Shown here: positions 13,401 to 25,400 of the stretch, one piece after another
How positions within the stretch are numbered: the stretch's first letter is position 1
Layout: each line of letters begins with the position of its first letter
Origin: Trissonchulus latispiculum
Lineage: Eukaryota > Nematoda > Enoplea > Enoplida > Ironidae
Reading direction: 5' to 3'
Assembly (NCBI GenBank): GCA_030248195.1
Contig: JASAND010006790.1
Location: 1-64,000 of the forward strand
Length of the DNA: 64,000 bases
Made by a program: the position numbers and the translations under genes
Notes under the pieces: generated by a model
What the model was told of the DNA's origin: nothing
Seen by the model: only the letters and a program-made list of their open reading frames with translations
Database searches by the model: none

Positions 13401-16400
13401 ATACATCCTCATGATAAGTTAAATACGTAGTGGGTAAATGACATCTGGTCCACTTCTGTCAAATTTGCAATATTTCATGCATGAATTTGAAAAGTTTGGT
13501 ATACATTTGATGAAATTGCTGCGAGAAATATTGAGTATATGTGGAATATGTATAAAATTAAATTTCCCAAATCTTGAAAAAAGTGAAACTTTTAAATAAA
13601 CTGCAGTGTAAACTATGGGCTTTTATGTAAACGCAACACTATGCACAATCAATTAACCCAAAAATTCTGTGAAATATGGTCAAAAGCTGAACTTATTTCA
13701 GATCAAAAATACAGCTAACTCCTATGCAGCAAAGAAAATCAGCATCTAAAAATAAACAGTTAAGCGATAAAAGTATATATATACAGTGAGTAGGCATGCT
13801 TTTTATTGAATAAACAAGCAGTTTTCAGCTTAAACCAAAATTTTTACATTTTGCCTCCACTAGCAGTCGGAGCTCCGCGGAGCTCCGGAGCTCCGGAGCT
13901 CCGGTGCTCCGACAGCCCGCTCCGGCCGGAGCTCCGGAGCGGGCAAATTGGTCGGCGCACATCACTAAATATTACTATTGATGGGATGAAAATGCATAAG
14001 CAAAAAACAAAAAAGAATGCTTCCGAAATTAAAACAAACAACTCTCAGAATGACTAAACACTAATTCCTTTCAGTTTATACGATGATCTGTTCTGCTCAT
14101 GTATTCAATCCTCAATAAGAAAAGCACAGTCAATCCTTCTAGACCCTCAGAGCCATCCAAAGTAATACAAAAGAAGAAAGGACAGTTAGAAATGGGTGTC
14201 TGCAAGTAGAATAGTGATAATTTACTTTTACTGGTGTATACTTAAGAACAGAGAGTTTAGACATGTTGCTGAGGAGTATTAGTATTACAAACCTTTCCTT
14301 TTCCAGCTCAGCCGACAACGATTTCAGGTCGCGTTCGGTCATCAGTTCAACACTGTTGGCCCCAGACAGATGGGCACCACCAGACGACAGGGCTTGACTC
14401 AAATGGTGATCATGCTGGGAGCCAGCGGCACCGTTAGGAGCAGCACCATAGCTGGGCGCTGCAGCGGAACCAGCACTATAGGGAGACCCAGTTGAACTGA
14501 GATTACAATAGGAATAGCCTAGACTACAGGCAAGACCATGTCCACCCGGCGTGCCACCAGAACCGGTCCCGTGGCTCAGGACCACAGAAGTAGAGACTCC
14601 CGGAGTGCTGCTATTACTAATACTAGACGATGGTGGTGGAAGGGCACTGCTGCTCCCGGCTGAGGAATAGGAGGGCATAAATTCGCTGCCAGCTGTGCTG
14701 CAATTCGCTGCATCCGATTCGTAGGGAAGGCTGGCATAGAGTGGCTGCAATGAAATACAAAAAATCACATCAGAACTAGCAGACAAAAATAGGCGGAAAA
14801 GTTGAAAATAAAATGGAAAAGAATTGTAACTGATGTAATGATTATGCGTATTACGTTCTAACAAAACCTCGTATTCAGTAAATCCCTCTCTACCGTGTAA
14901 GGATTAATCATGAGTTCTCTCAGTTTATCCTTGGCCACTCGTTCGGCCTGTCTGGCTCTCGTCAAATCTTCCTTCAACTTCTCTGATTCACGGGCCCTAA
15001 AATAAATACATAATCTGGTACGGCAAAGATCAATAAATAGATCTAAAATGATGTTCCATGAATAAAACTAAAAACAAAAAAAACAATTTTTGCAGGCAGC
15101 AAAATACGACTTGTGTCGAAAAACACATCTGAGTTTTTCCTGCTTATTCCCAAATCAAAAGTTAGAAATTTTAAAGAAATAAGGCAACAGGAAACCAGAA
15201 ACAGAACAGTTATTCAGATGTTACCGTTTTTCAGACTCTTCAAGAATTCTGGCCGCGATCATCTGAGCTTCCCTCGATCGCTGTTCTATCAGAATTCTTT
15301 CTTCTTGACTCTGACATAGAAAAGAAGCACGAATAGAAACGGGCAGAAAACATCAATGGTCAACAAAATCTTAAAGGTGATAATGGGACACCTCCTACAT
15401 TCACTATTGAAATGTAAATGTGTACAATTGTGTGGGAAGAAAACAGGAGACTGCGTAGCTGGCTCCTTTTCCACGGTTGAATTCATCATTTGAGATGGCA
15501 CTCAAGGCTAAACGTCTGTTTAAGGATGAAGAATTAGAGTCATGCCCCCGGGAGGTGAAACCCATTAGCGCCGTTGGCCAGACGGATGCCAGGGGACACC
15601 TGTGGCGATCTCCACCCATGCCCATCGGATTTCCCACGGAGGTGGTTCCAAGCCCCCCCCTGGGACCTCTTTTCAACTACCCCACCACCAAATGGAGGGG
15701 GTATGCTTTGTCGACCAGAGCGACCCCCACCAAAAGGGGAACCTTCAAATATTGTTGGCGCGGGCGGAGCACCGTTACGCAATGCCAAGAAGAGAAGTCC
15801 TCTAGTGGCTTACTCTTCTTCTTATAGTGCAATTATACATTCTTGGTAGAAGGGTTCTCCGGGGCATACTTTTAAATTACGTAGAAGAAATCATACGAAA
15901 TACAAAAAATGGTGAAGCTATGAGAAATCAACAGAAAATTTTAAAAATAATAAACTGAATTTCCGAAATTAAAAGACGTCGAATATGGCATTTGAAGTCG
16001 GGCAGAAAAATTCATGTCAACTGCCAACGTCACTAACCTTAATGACAGAGATTCGAATTCGCTGAATTTCAGCCTCAGCTTCAGAGGCACGCTCAGCTAA
16101 AATCAAAGCTTCCGCTTCGGATATTCTAGCCTTCTCAGCCAACAAATCAGCTGTTTCCTCGGAACGCCTCTGAAAAGACAGTGACAGTTCCATCTAAATC
16201 CTAGACTACTACTCGGATGGGATTTTCCTGTCGTAAAAGCAGGCAACTAATTACAATACCAATAATATGCAAATTACATACCATTCACTCATTTCTGCCG
16301 TATGTAAGAAAGTACTGCATACCAAAGCTTCTTGTGCTGCCTGAACCTGCTGCTGTAGCTGAATAATCTCTCCCTGCAAACGTTCACGATCCTTCTCCAG

Positions 16401-19400
16401 TTCCATGCGAAGACTCTGCTCATACTCAAAACGCTGTCGCTCTTCCTGAAAAAAACTTGAAATAAATGAAAATATCTAAAAGTAACGAACCTACCTCGGT
16501 TACTCCAAGATCAGGCCGGCCTCTGGCCCGCTTGGCCCTCCAAAAATGACGAAGAGACTGCACATTACATACGTATATACGTAGATCTAAAACTGTTTAG
16601 CTGTAACCAACACTACAGACCTGTTTTCTCAGTCGTTCTTCCTTGGCCTGAGCCTTCATCTGCTGCAGTTCCAGGGAGTCAGGCTGTCGACGTCGCAGAT
16701 ACAGATTGTGATAGCCCACACAGAGATCAAGGATCTACAACACACACACACACAAATCCTGCCAAAGTTACTGACAACTCTTGAAATTTTTCCAGCTTCA
16801 ATACAAATTGAATATTATGAAACTTTTGCAACCGCAAGACGCAAAGTGGATTTGAACTAAAAAGAATTTTTAGAACATTAAAAATTAAGTTACTGCAGTA
16901 GGCAAGTTAGCGCCCACCTCATCCTACCACCTCCACAAACAGCTCGCATTTTGAGATATTTTAGTATGTACTGCATCAGTCAGAGCTATCATTAAACTAC
17001 TTAAACCATACCACATTATTAATTCTAGAAGATTCCGTAAAGAATCGGACACAGCCTTTGTCCTGCATTTTCTCTGTCGTTTTAATGATGAACTAAACAA
17101 AACAAAGTAAACATCAACAGCTGACAAAATCTGAAGCCTACCAAACAGTAGCGATGCACTGCAATGTGCTTACCAGATTAGCGTGTACTCGATATAGATT
17201 ACAAAATAAAAAGTCAAAGGAATACTTAAAAGGAAACAAGAGGTTAGGATTATCTGCAATGAACTAATAAGCAGACCTCATGCCATTCTCGCTTTGGGCC
17301 AGGGAACTGGTCATGACTGGAGTCGAGAAGGGTCGGCGACTCCCGGAAGCCAACCCCAGAGCTGAAATCTGCGAACGCACTATCCGACAGCGCCTGCCCT
17401 CCCAAGACTCCTGGAGGGAGTGCGGCAAAAGATATCTGGAATCCACGGAACTGACGGGCAAAAGAAGAGAACCTCTATGCCTGCCGACCGTCTGTCCCTG
17501 CGACTACCCTGAAAACCTATCCAGGGGGCAGTTTCATAAAAATTCGGCTCGCATGCGAGTACAGGCATGCTAGTACTCGCAAGCCTAGTGCGAGTTACAA
17601 GTGCAAGTTTCATAAAAATTTTCAGGAACTCGACAAAGCTTAGCTAGGATTCTGCTGCTACTACTAGCACTAGAACTGCTAGTACGAGTTCCAAGCATGC
17701 TCATACATGGGCAAGGTCAAATGAGTTAGCCTACACCAGATTTTTGTCGTGCGTGGGTCCTTTAATGTTTGGTTGGGTTGGAGGGGGTAGGGCTTTCACT
17801 GAAAATTTGCTTCGACACCTTGTTTCTATGGGTATAGAGGTCGGGGAAAAAAACCAACCCGCAAGTGGTGGGGAAAAAAACCAACCCAGTGGTGGGGAAA
17901 AAAACCAACGATATTTTGGGTCTTTGTATGTCAAAAAAACCAACCAGTTTGGGCGATGGGGATGAGCTAGCGGGCTCAAATTTTGGGTCTGGGTAAAATC
18001 CGGCCCCGGCTCCGGCCCCGGCCCACCTGGGTAAAATCCGGCCCCGGCTCCGGCCCCACTTCACATAGGAGACTGAAACTGGGTAAAATCCGGCCCCGTC
18101 TGAAAACCGGTTTTTGCAACACATAGATATGTATATATGAATTTATGATATATTCTGGCCAGAGTAAATTTCGCAATAGAATTAAGTGGCCGAATATATA
18201 CAATATAAGTAGGCATATGTTGTTGAGTGTCATTGTTAAGTTCAAAAGGTCACCTATCCCATAAATGATGATGAAATTGAAATTAACTTCATTGAATAGA
18301 TCTGAAGATATGCGAAGTGGTGAAAAACAAAGTGGTTTTATCCAGAGTGGGTCTACGTTAGGAGAATCTTGGTGACCTGTGTACCATATTCTAACTAAAA
18401 TCTAAAATGTAAAAATGCAAACTACAACATTATGTGGTAGGGATTGCATTGTGAACAATATACGAGAAATAGATTTACGTTTAACCTTTCGACAGCAATC
18501 CCCTGAAGGGTTGACCTATAAAGCATATAGGTCAGAGCGGGATTAGGACCTGAAGTACTCATCATCAGAGAGATCCAGTACACTTTTTTAAAAAATATTT
18601 GTAAACGTATGTACTGGTTAGGCCAGCCATCCCGTAGGATGACCTGAGTACAACGAGCCTAATCCTACCCGTTTCAGATTACTTGGATATTTGGAAAGCA
18701 AAAAGATAAGGAATCCAAACGTAGAAATAATAAGACTTTCCAATTTTGCAAATTAAAACGTTTGAAGCGGACCGTGCAGAGTGAACTAGAAAAGATGATG
18801 GGCGGGAAAGCCCATTAAGTTACAGGGGGCAAAAGCCCAAGTTACAGGGGGCAAAAGCCCAAGTTACAGCGGGCAAAAGCCCAGATTACAGTGCATAGTT
18901 GAAGTGCAAGCTTGATGGTGTAGTTACAGTGACACAAAGCAGTACATCAAGAGAATAAATGAAACAAAAATACTAACCAAACAATACACAAAAATAGGAA
19001 AACATGAGATTATGTAAACAAAAAGACAACACGAGTTATGAGATGGCGTTTAATAGTTTTACTTTATCTGCTATATATATTTGAGGATATTCCAGTTTTA
19101 ATGTGACTGTTTTTAAGGGTAGAGTTACGTAGCATGCGTTTTATTGATTTATGGGAGTAACCTCTATCTATTAGTGTATTTTTTATTTTATCAACGTTAT
19201 CAATGGAGTCACTGAAGTCATCGCATATTTTAAAGCGACGAGATATTTGGCAGTTAACTGTATTTTCTATAATTCTAGGAGATATGTTTGATCCCATAGC
19301 TGGAAATCTATTAATAAGAAACGGAAAATCATCTCTTTTATCCTACAGCTTAGTTACAAACTTATTGTTAATAATGCTTATGCTAAGATCTAATACCTCT

Positions 19401-22400
19401 GCAGCAGAATTCGATGTATTAACTTTATTTAATTCAAGTTCAGCAGGATACATATTATGTTGAATGGATTCAAAATAATTATGATCCATAACAATGTTAG
19501 GTCATCTATGTACCTTTTAGCATGTTCCAGTAACTTTGTATTACAGTCATTTTTGTTATTAATTACATACCTATGCTCCATTTCATGAAGGACCAAGTTA
19601 GCTATATTAGGAGCAGTATTGCTACCCATAGGTATACCTACAATTTGCTTGAACACGTAATTACCGCAAGTGAAGTATATACAGATTATCTAGTAGGAAC
19701 TTGATGTGTTCCATAAGTTTAGTGTACGTAACAGTGTTATTATCAAGTCCTATTCCCCAGCGCATACGGTTTCGCATGGTTGTATAAATTAACTTGTCTA
19801 ATGAAGATATTATGGTTTCGTGTTTTAAGTTAGTATATAATGTAGTAAAATCATATGTGTTTATAGTTTTTAAGTTATCAGTAGAATTTAACTTTTTTAA
19901 TGTATCTAGTATTGGCTGGTTATTATCTATACTTGCAATAATAGTTCGAAATTTGATAGGTGATTTATGGAACTTAGGTATTAAATAAATATGAGGTAGC
20001 TGACTTATGCTATTATTGGGTATATTGTTAGAACGACAGTAATTTTGAATACTACCAGTGATAGAATACGTTGATTGTAACACCATGGTATAAGTGTTAT
20101 TGTTATGTACTGACAGAATACCTAGTTCCTTAAGTACTGAAGATATACGTATAGTAATTCTTGCAAACAATAGCTGTTTTGATTAGCTTTATCTACAGGA
20201 CAAAACACGTATTTATCTTGAAGTCTTTTGAGTTTACATTTAAATTCATTATATATTCTACCATCATGGTTAGGCGATTCAGGGAGGGAATAAAGTTTTT
20301 GTTTAATAATTTTTAATATGTTATTCGACTATTTAATAAGATTATCTATATTCCATCTATATTTTTTATTTAACTTTTTCACATATATACATTCCGAATG
20401 CATGAGATATATCGTTATAAATATTATCTTTGTTTACCTTTTTATAAAACCTGTACTTAGGTCCATACTTAAGAATGGTTGCGACAGACGGATCATTAAT
20501 AACACTTAAATTTCCTGTAATTATATGATTATGATATCCATCTTTATATGTACTTAGATGACAACCACATTCTAATTTATTATCCAAAAATTGTTGAACA
20601 AAGTCATCCACATTAACTTCATTTATAGTTTGTCGATAATTATATATTAAACTACTTATGGGACAATCATACTGATAATATATCCGAGGTTGCGGCGCGT
20701 TTACCTTAATATTCTTATAAGGCCAGTTATCAATGTTATCCTTAAAGATTTTATTGAAGTTTATTTTATCGATAATATATACAATCATACTTTAAAACTA
20801 TGCATTCCTGTCTAGGTTTTTTACGCACAACATTATTTTTGATTAAATTTAGCTTTCCTTCACACATATCCCGTATTAATTCATATTTATGGTGATTAAT
20901 ATTATACTCGTTTACTTGAATAATAGATTTAACTTGTGCCTTATTGGCTTTATTTATGAAATCATAGATAAATTTATGCGTACTATCATCCTCGTACAAC
21001 CGTACAACCATAACCAGCGTACAGTAAGCCAATTATAAACAACGTTCAGTGTCAAAACTAAAGTGCGCAACAAAAAGATTCAGTGTCAAAAACAACAATG
21101 AACCACTAAAAACTGTACAAACCTTTTTATTTTTGAAAGAAATATTTCTAATCTCTCCCCAAGAAAATGTCATCTTGGGCCTGAGGTTGTCAGATTTTTC
21201 GTAAATATTAAGTCCAAACGGAGTCACACCGAGCAGCAGATCACTGCCATTCTTGTTCTGCAAAGATAACGACCAAAAACAAGAATATCACAACTGGCTC
21301 ATAAAATTACAGTATTTCACCGAAGCCAAGCAGTATTTACAATGCCATAAACGTTAACCCTAATTATATAGCACTCTCTTCAGTTTCCGACTTTGCCCCT
21401 TTTTGCAAAAGCAGGGCACATGGGCAGGTGTTTTTAATTATTTTATGAAAACTAGAATTAATAATTACATTACTCTTACAGTAATGGAAAAATAGGTAAC
21501 ACCAAACATGTCCAGATCCTGAGCAATCTTCAGATATTCCAATTCCGCATCCTCTCTAAAAAGTGAGAACTGTTTATCAGATTCAAACACCAGTACCCCT
21601 ATAAAACTATGCACTGGCACAGACATTGCGACTGTAGAACAAATTCTACCATACCAACCAGCTAACTACCACCAATCTACCACTAATCTCAAATTTATCG
21701 ATCAACCACAGGGAGTATTATCACAATTTTACGGAAACCGGACAGGAATAGAACTGAAGCAGGAAATATACAAATATTTAACAGAGTAATTCATAATATA
21801 CAAGTCTTACAAACCTTGAATGTCCTTTATTGTTGGCCCACCAAGTCAGTATTCTGTCCTGCCACATTTCAGTGGTCATCTGATACTGTTCAATCACCCG
21901 TTTCGGAAGCAGCTCCTCCAGCTCCAGCTGATCTTTGGATCGCTCGCTGCCATCCACGTCCCCATACTAAACAGAGGAGACAGATCACTGGAGATCAGGA
22001 AAAGGAACAATGAAAAACTCAGGAAAAACAGCAACACTTAAAGTGCTGGTTTGGGTTCGTGTATTATTGGGCTTTAAAGGCGCAATTGTCGTTGAAATTC
22101 ATTCAAATTTACTACAATTACATCATTTAGACTAGAAAAGATTTTAGAAAAGTTGCGGCGTCAAATTTGCGTTTTGAAGAAATTTGCTTTAATCCGCTAT
22201 ATATAACTTGCACTGTGGGTACCCTACACGGACGAACTTACAATCATTCGAATCGTCTTAGAGCTATAACCTTGCTCTTGAGAGTATTCTTCAACTCCTT
22301 ACGGTTTAAGAGATAACAGCGAAAATTTATTTTAGAGAAACTGGCCATTTTTCGAAAAACCGAATATTGCAAGATTTCGACAGTTTCAAGAGCGCTGGTC

Positions 22401-25400
22401 CGTCAGTGAAGTATTGATCGCATTTGTAGTCCTAAAGCATATGTTATGCCCAACGGAGAGCACTCTGCGGAATCTGTGCCTACGCACAGCATCGAGAAAA
22501 TGTGAAATTTTGAAAATCGCAACCAGATTGTTTTGAACACGGATTTCTCTCAACTCATGCAACCAATTAGAAAACGGCATTAGACACGCAGTTTGGGACA
22601 ATTGCTGAGGGCTATTTTTCCTGGTTTCGCGTTTTATCTTTACGTTCGAGAGAAATAAGCATGCAAATGTGAAAATTTTGACGAAAATCAGACAAAATGT
22701 ACATTTTTCTCAAAATCTTGGGCTTACCTGATCAGCAAAAGATTTCAGAAAAAACAGCCCTCGGGAAGCCGTTTCTTTTGAAGCCTGAACTTGTCGCTTT
22801 TCTTTAGCTTTTCTACATTTCGAGAAATCCATGTTCAAAAGTTGTTTTCTTTTTATCGCATGTTGCAGTCGAAGAGTTGAAATGAGACAAGCATACCCTA
22901 CCTAACTGTAACAAGCACATTCTAAGCTTTAAAATGATATAAAAATTATCGTTGAATTCCAAGAATTGAGCAAATTACAGTCTTTCAAAATTTGCTGCAA
23001 ATACCCGAACCAGCACCTTAAACGGAATGTAAAATGCGTAACAAGTAACAGGTCTGTTTGGAATTGGATTGCAATCCAGAGATGAATAGCGACTCTCTGT
23101 AACATAGTGCAATTAACCAGTTCACAATCAAAGAATAAAGATAGCGCACGTATACATGCGAACTGGCAAGGGGAGCCGTGCAGAATAAGTCCTGAAGAAT
23201 CACAGAATAAAGGAAAGTTTTAGTGAAGTAAACGCTACCGTCACTACACTGGGCTTTCCTCAGTTACAGTAGGGCAAGTATTTTCAATGTTTCATTTTGA
23301 CTGGATCAACCTAGTTCACCTATCACCTCTCCAAAGTTAGGCTTTCAATCAACCAACCTAATTCAGGGTTGGCATGGAGATGGAATGTAACAGTCTCAAG
23401 AAAGATGGTCTTTTTAACATCCAATCTTGAACGACACAGGAACACAGTAACAGTTTTCGACAAAGAATTTTACAGGTTCAGTGTTCGGCTAACACTTTAA
23501 AACAGTAAGTATATAACAACTGAACTCGTAATAATTGTAAGACTGGTCTCTACCTTAGCCTGGACAGCATAAGAAGCAAGGAGAACAGAAGCCTCAGGTG
23601 GACTGTAGATGTCAGAACAGACTATAGCCTGCTGTATTTGAAGAAAGAATAGATGCTGTGTTAAGTCCTGAATCAATTCTTCCACGCTCTCAGGGACCAG
23701 CTTGACCAGGAACAGGAAATGCAAAGGCTCTGTTTTGTTTAAAGGCTGGGAGAAAAGCTATAAAATAAGAAACAACAGACTGTCACACCGTTTGTTTTGT
23801 AATACTGCATAAAGCACAGTACACAAAAATAAGGTAAGAAATTAAAATAGTCCTACCCAGAATGAAAAATTATTATGCTGTTGCAAAACTGCCAACTGCC
23901 AAACCTGGCAAAAACGATGCCATGTTCTTGTATGACGGACATGCGGGCTCAACGTAGTCGCGCCCGTCGATATGGGGGTAGTAGTAATAGGTTCGCACCA
24001 CAGGTCTCGCCTGGCGGAGGTGGTGGTGTAAAGAGGCTGGGAGGATCGGGAGGCTCTGGCGGAGGTGGTGGTGTAAAGAGGCTGGGAGGCTCTGGCGGTG
24101 GTGGTGTAAAGAGGCCGGAGGCTCGGGAGGCTCTGGCGGAGGTGGTATAAAGAGGCCCGGAGGCTCAGCTGTAGCTTCTGGGAGACCGGAACCATGACAG
24201 ACCCATGCTTAAAATTTAAATTTCTCTATTTTCGTAGGGGAAAGCTTTAAATAAGGGTTTTCGACCATGCGGAATTCGAAAATGAACCAAGTTATCCTCC
24301 ATTTCTTAAGCTCCGTTCTGTACCTAGCCCTAGACCGGAACCCTAGCTTAAAATTAAAAGTTGTCCCTTTTCGACGGGAAAAGTTTGTATATATGGTTTT
24401 CAGGCATGTAGAATTCAAATATGAGCTTAGTTTTTCTCTGCAACTTGAGCTCATTTGTACGTGGCTAATAATCTGTGATGAAAATGCAAAAGTGGTTTTC
24501 TGATTCTTGCTTTGACGATAATTTCCGTTAGGTTAGCCAGGCTAGCTGGCGGAAAAATTTTATTTAAAGAAATATACAGCAGGGTTTACAAGTGACTACA
24601 CATACAAGATACAAAACACAACAGTAAGTCAATGACTACAATCATAATGGTTACACGGTGTAATGAACCACTCAGGCACTGTCCATCGTTTACAGGGGTG
24701 ATTGGGCTGCCATTCTGTGAATTCCACAGTTCGGGCCTCACAATCCATGGGTCCTAGAGCAAATGCAACGTCCAACCGTGCGACATCCATAGACTGGAAC
24801 GTTTTATGACTTTGTTGCTGAAGCTTCCTTAGACGGGAATAAATCTTCCAAGTAACACCTCTCTGCAATGGCTGATCAGGTTCAGGCAAAATCATCATAA
24901 GATCGTTCTGTCCTGATGTTCGCAATGCTTCACGCAGTAGAATTGATGTGTTGGCGCCATAACGATTAAGTGTTATCACTTCGTAATTCCCATCATGTTC
25001 AGTTGTGAGGGCCTTGAGATCGGCAACTACGTTTGGCGAAAATAGCCCCACTTCCAACAGGTAATCCAATACTGGTTCCGCTTTCATGTCATTACAAAAT
25101 ATCGTAAACAAGATCCATAATAGCTACAATAAAATGCCAAGTGTATAATAGCATCTAGTAGAAGAAAACGCAACACACAACATTTGAAATAACGAACAAC
25201 ACACTACAAAACTAACATTGAGGCACCCTGCTGTGATTGCACCTGTCCATATTAAAAATTTAACGCTTGGGTCCCCTGCTGTGTTTGCACCTGCCTCAAA
25301 ATTTCAAACGGTTTTAAAACGATCATTTGGCTCTAGCAGTAACAATACAATAGAAAGAGAAACCAATGTTCAGGTAATAGTTTTACAGAGGTTTTGAGTT

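Noticed and set aside
14139..14864. A stand-alone 241-residue Ser-rich protein
   Set aside because: It is merlin exon 14 (14293-14744) read through its flanking introns.
17736..18124. Phe/Trp/Ser/Pro-rich minus-strand proteins
   Set aside because: Produced by tandem GGGGAAAAAAACCAAC and GGGTAAAATCCGGCC minisatellites.
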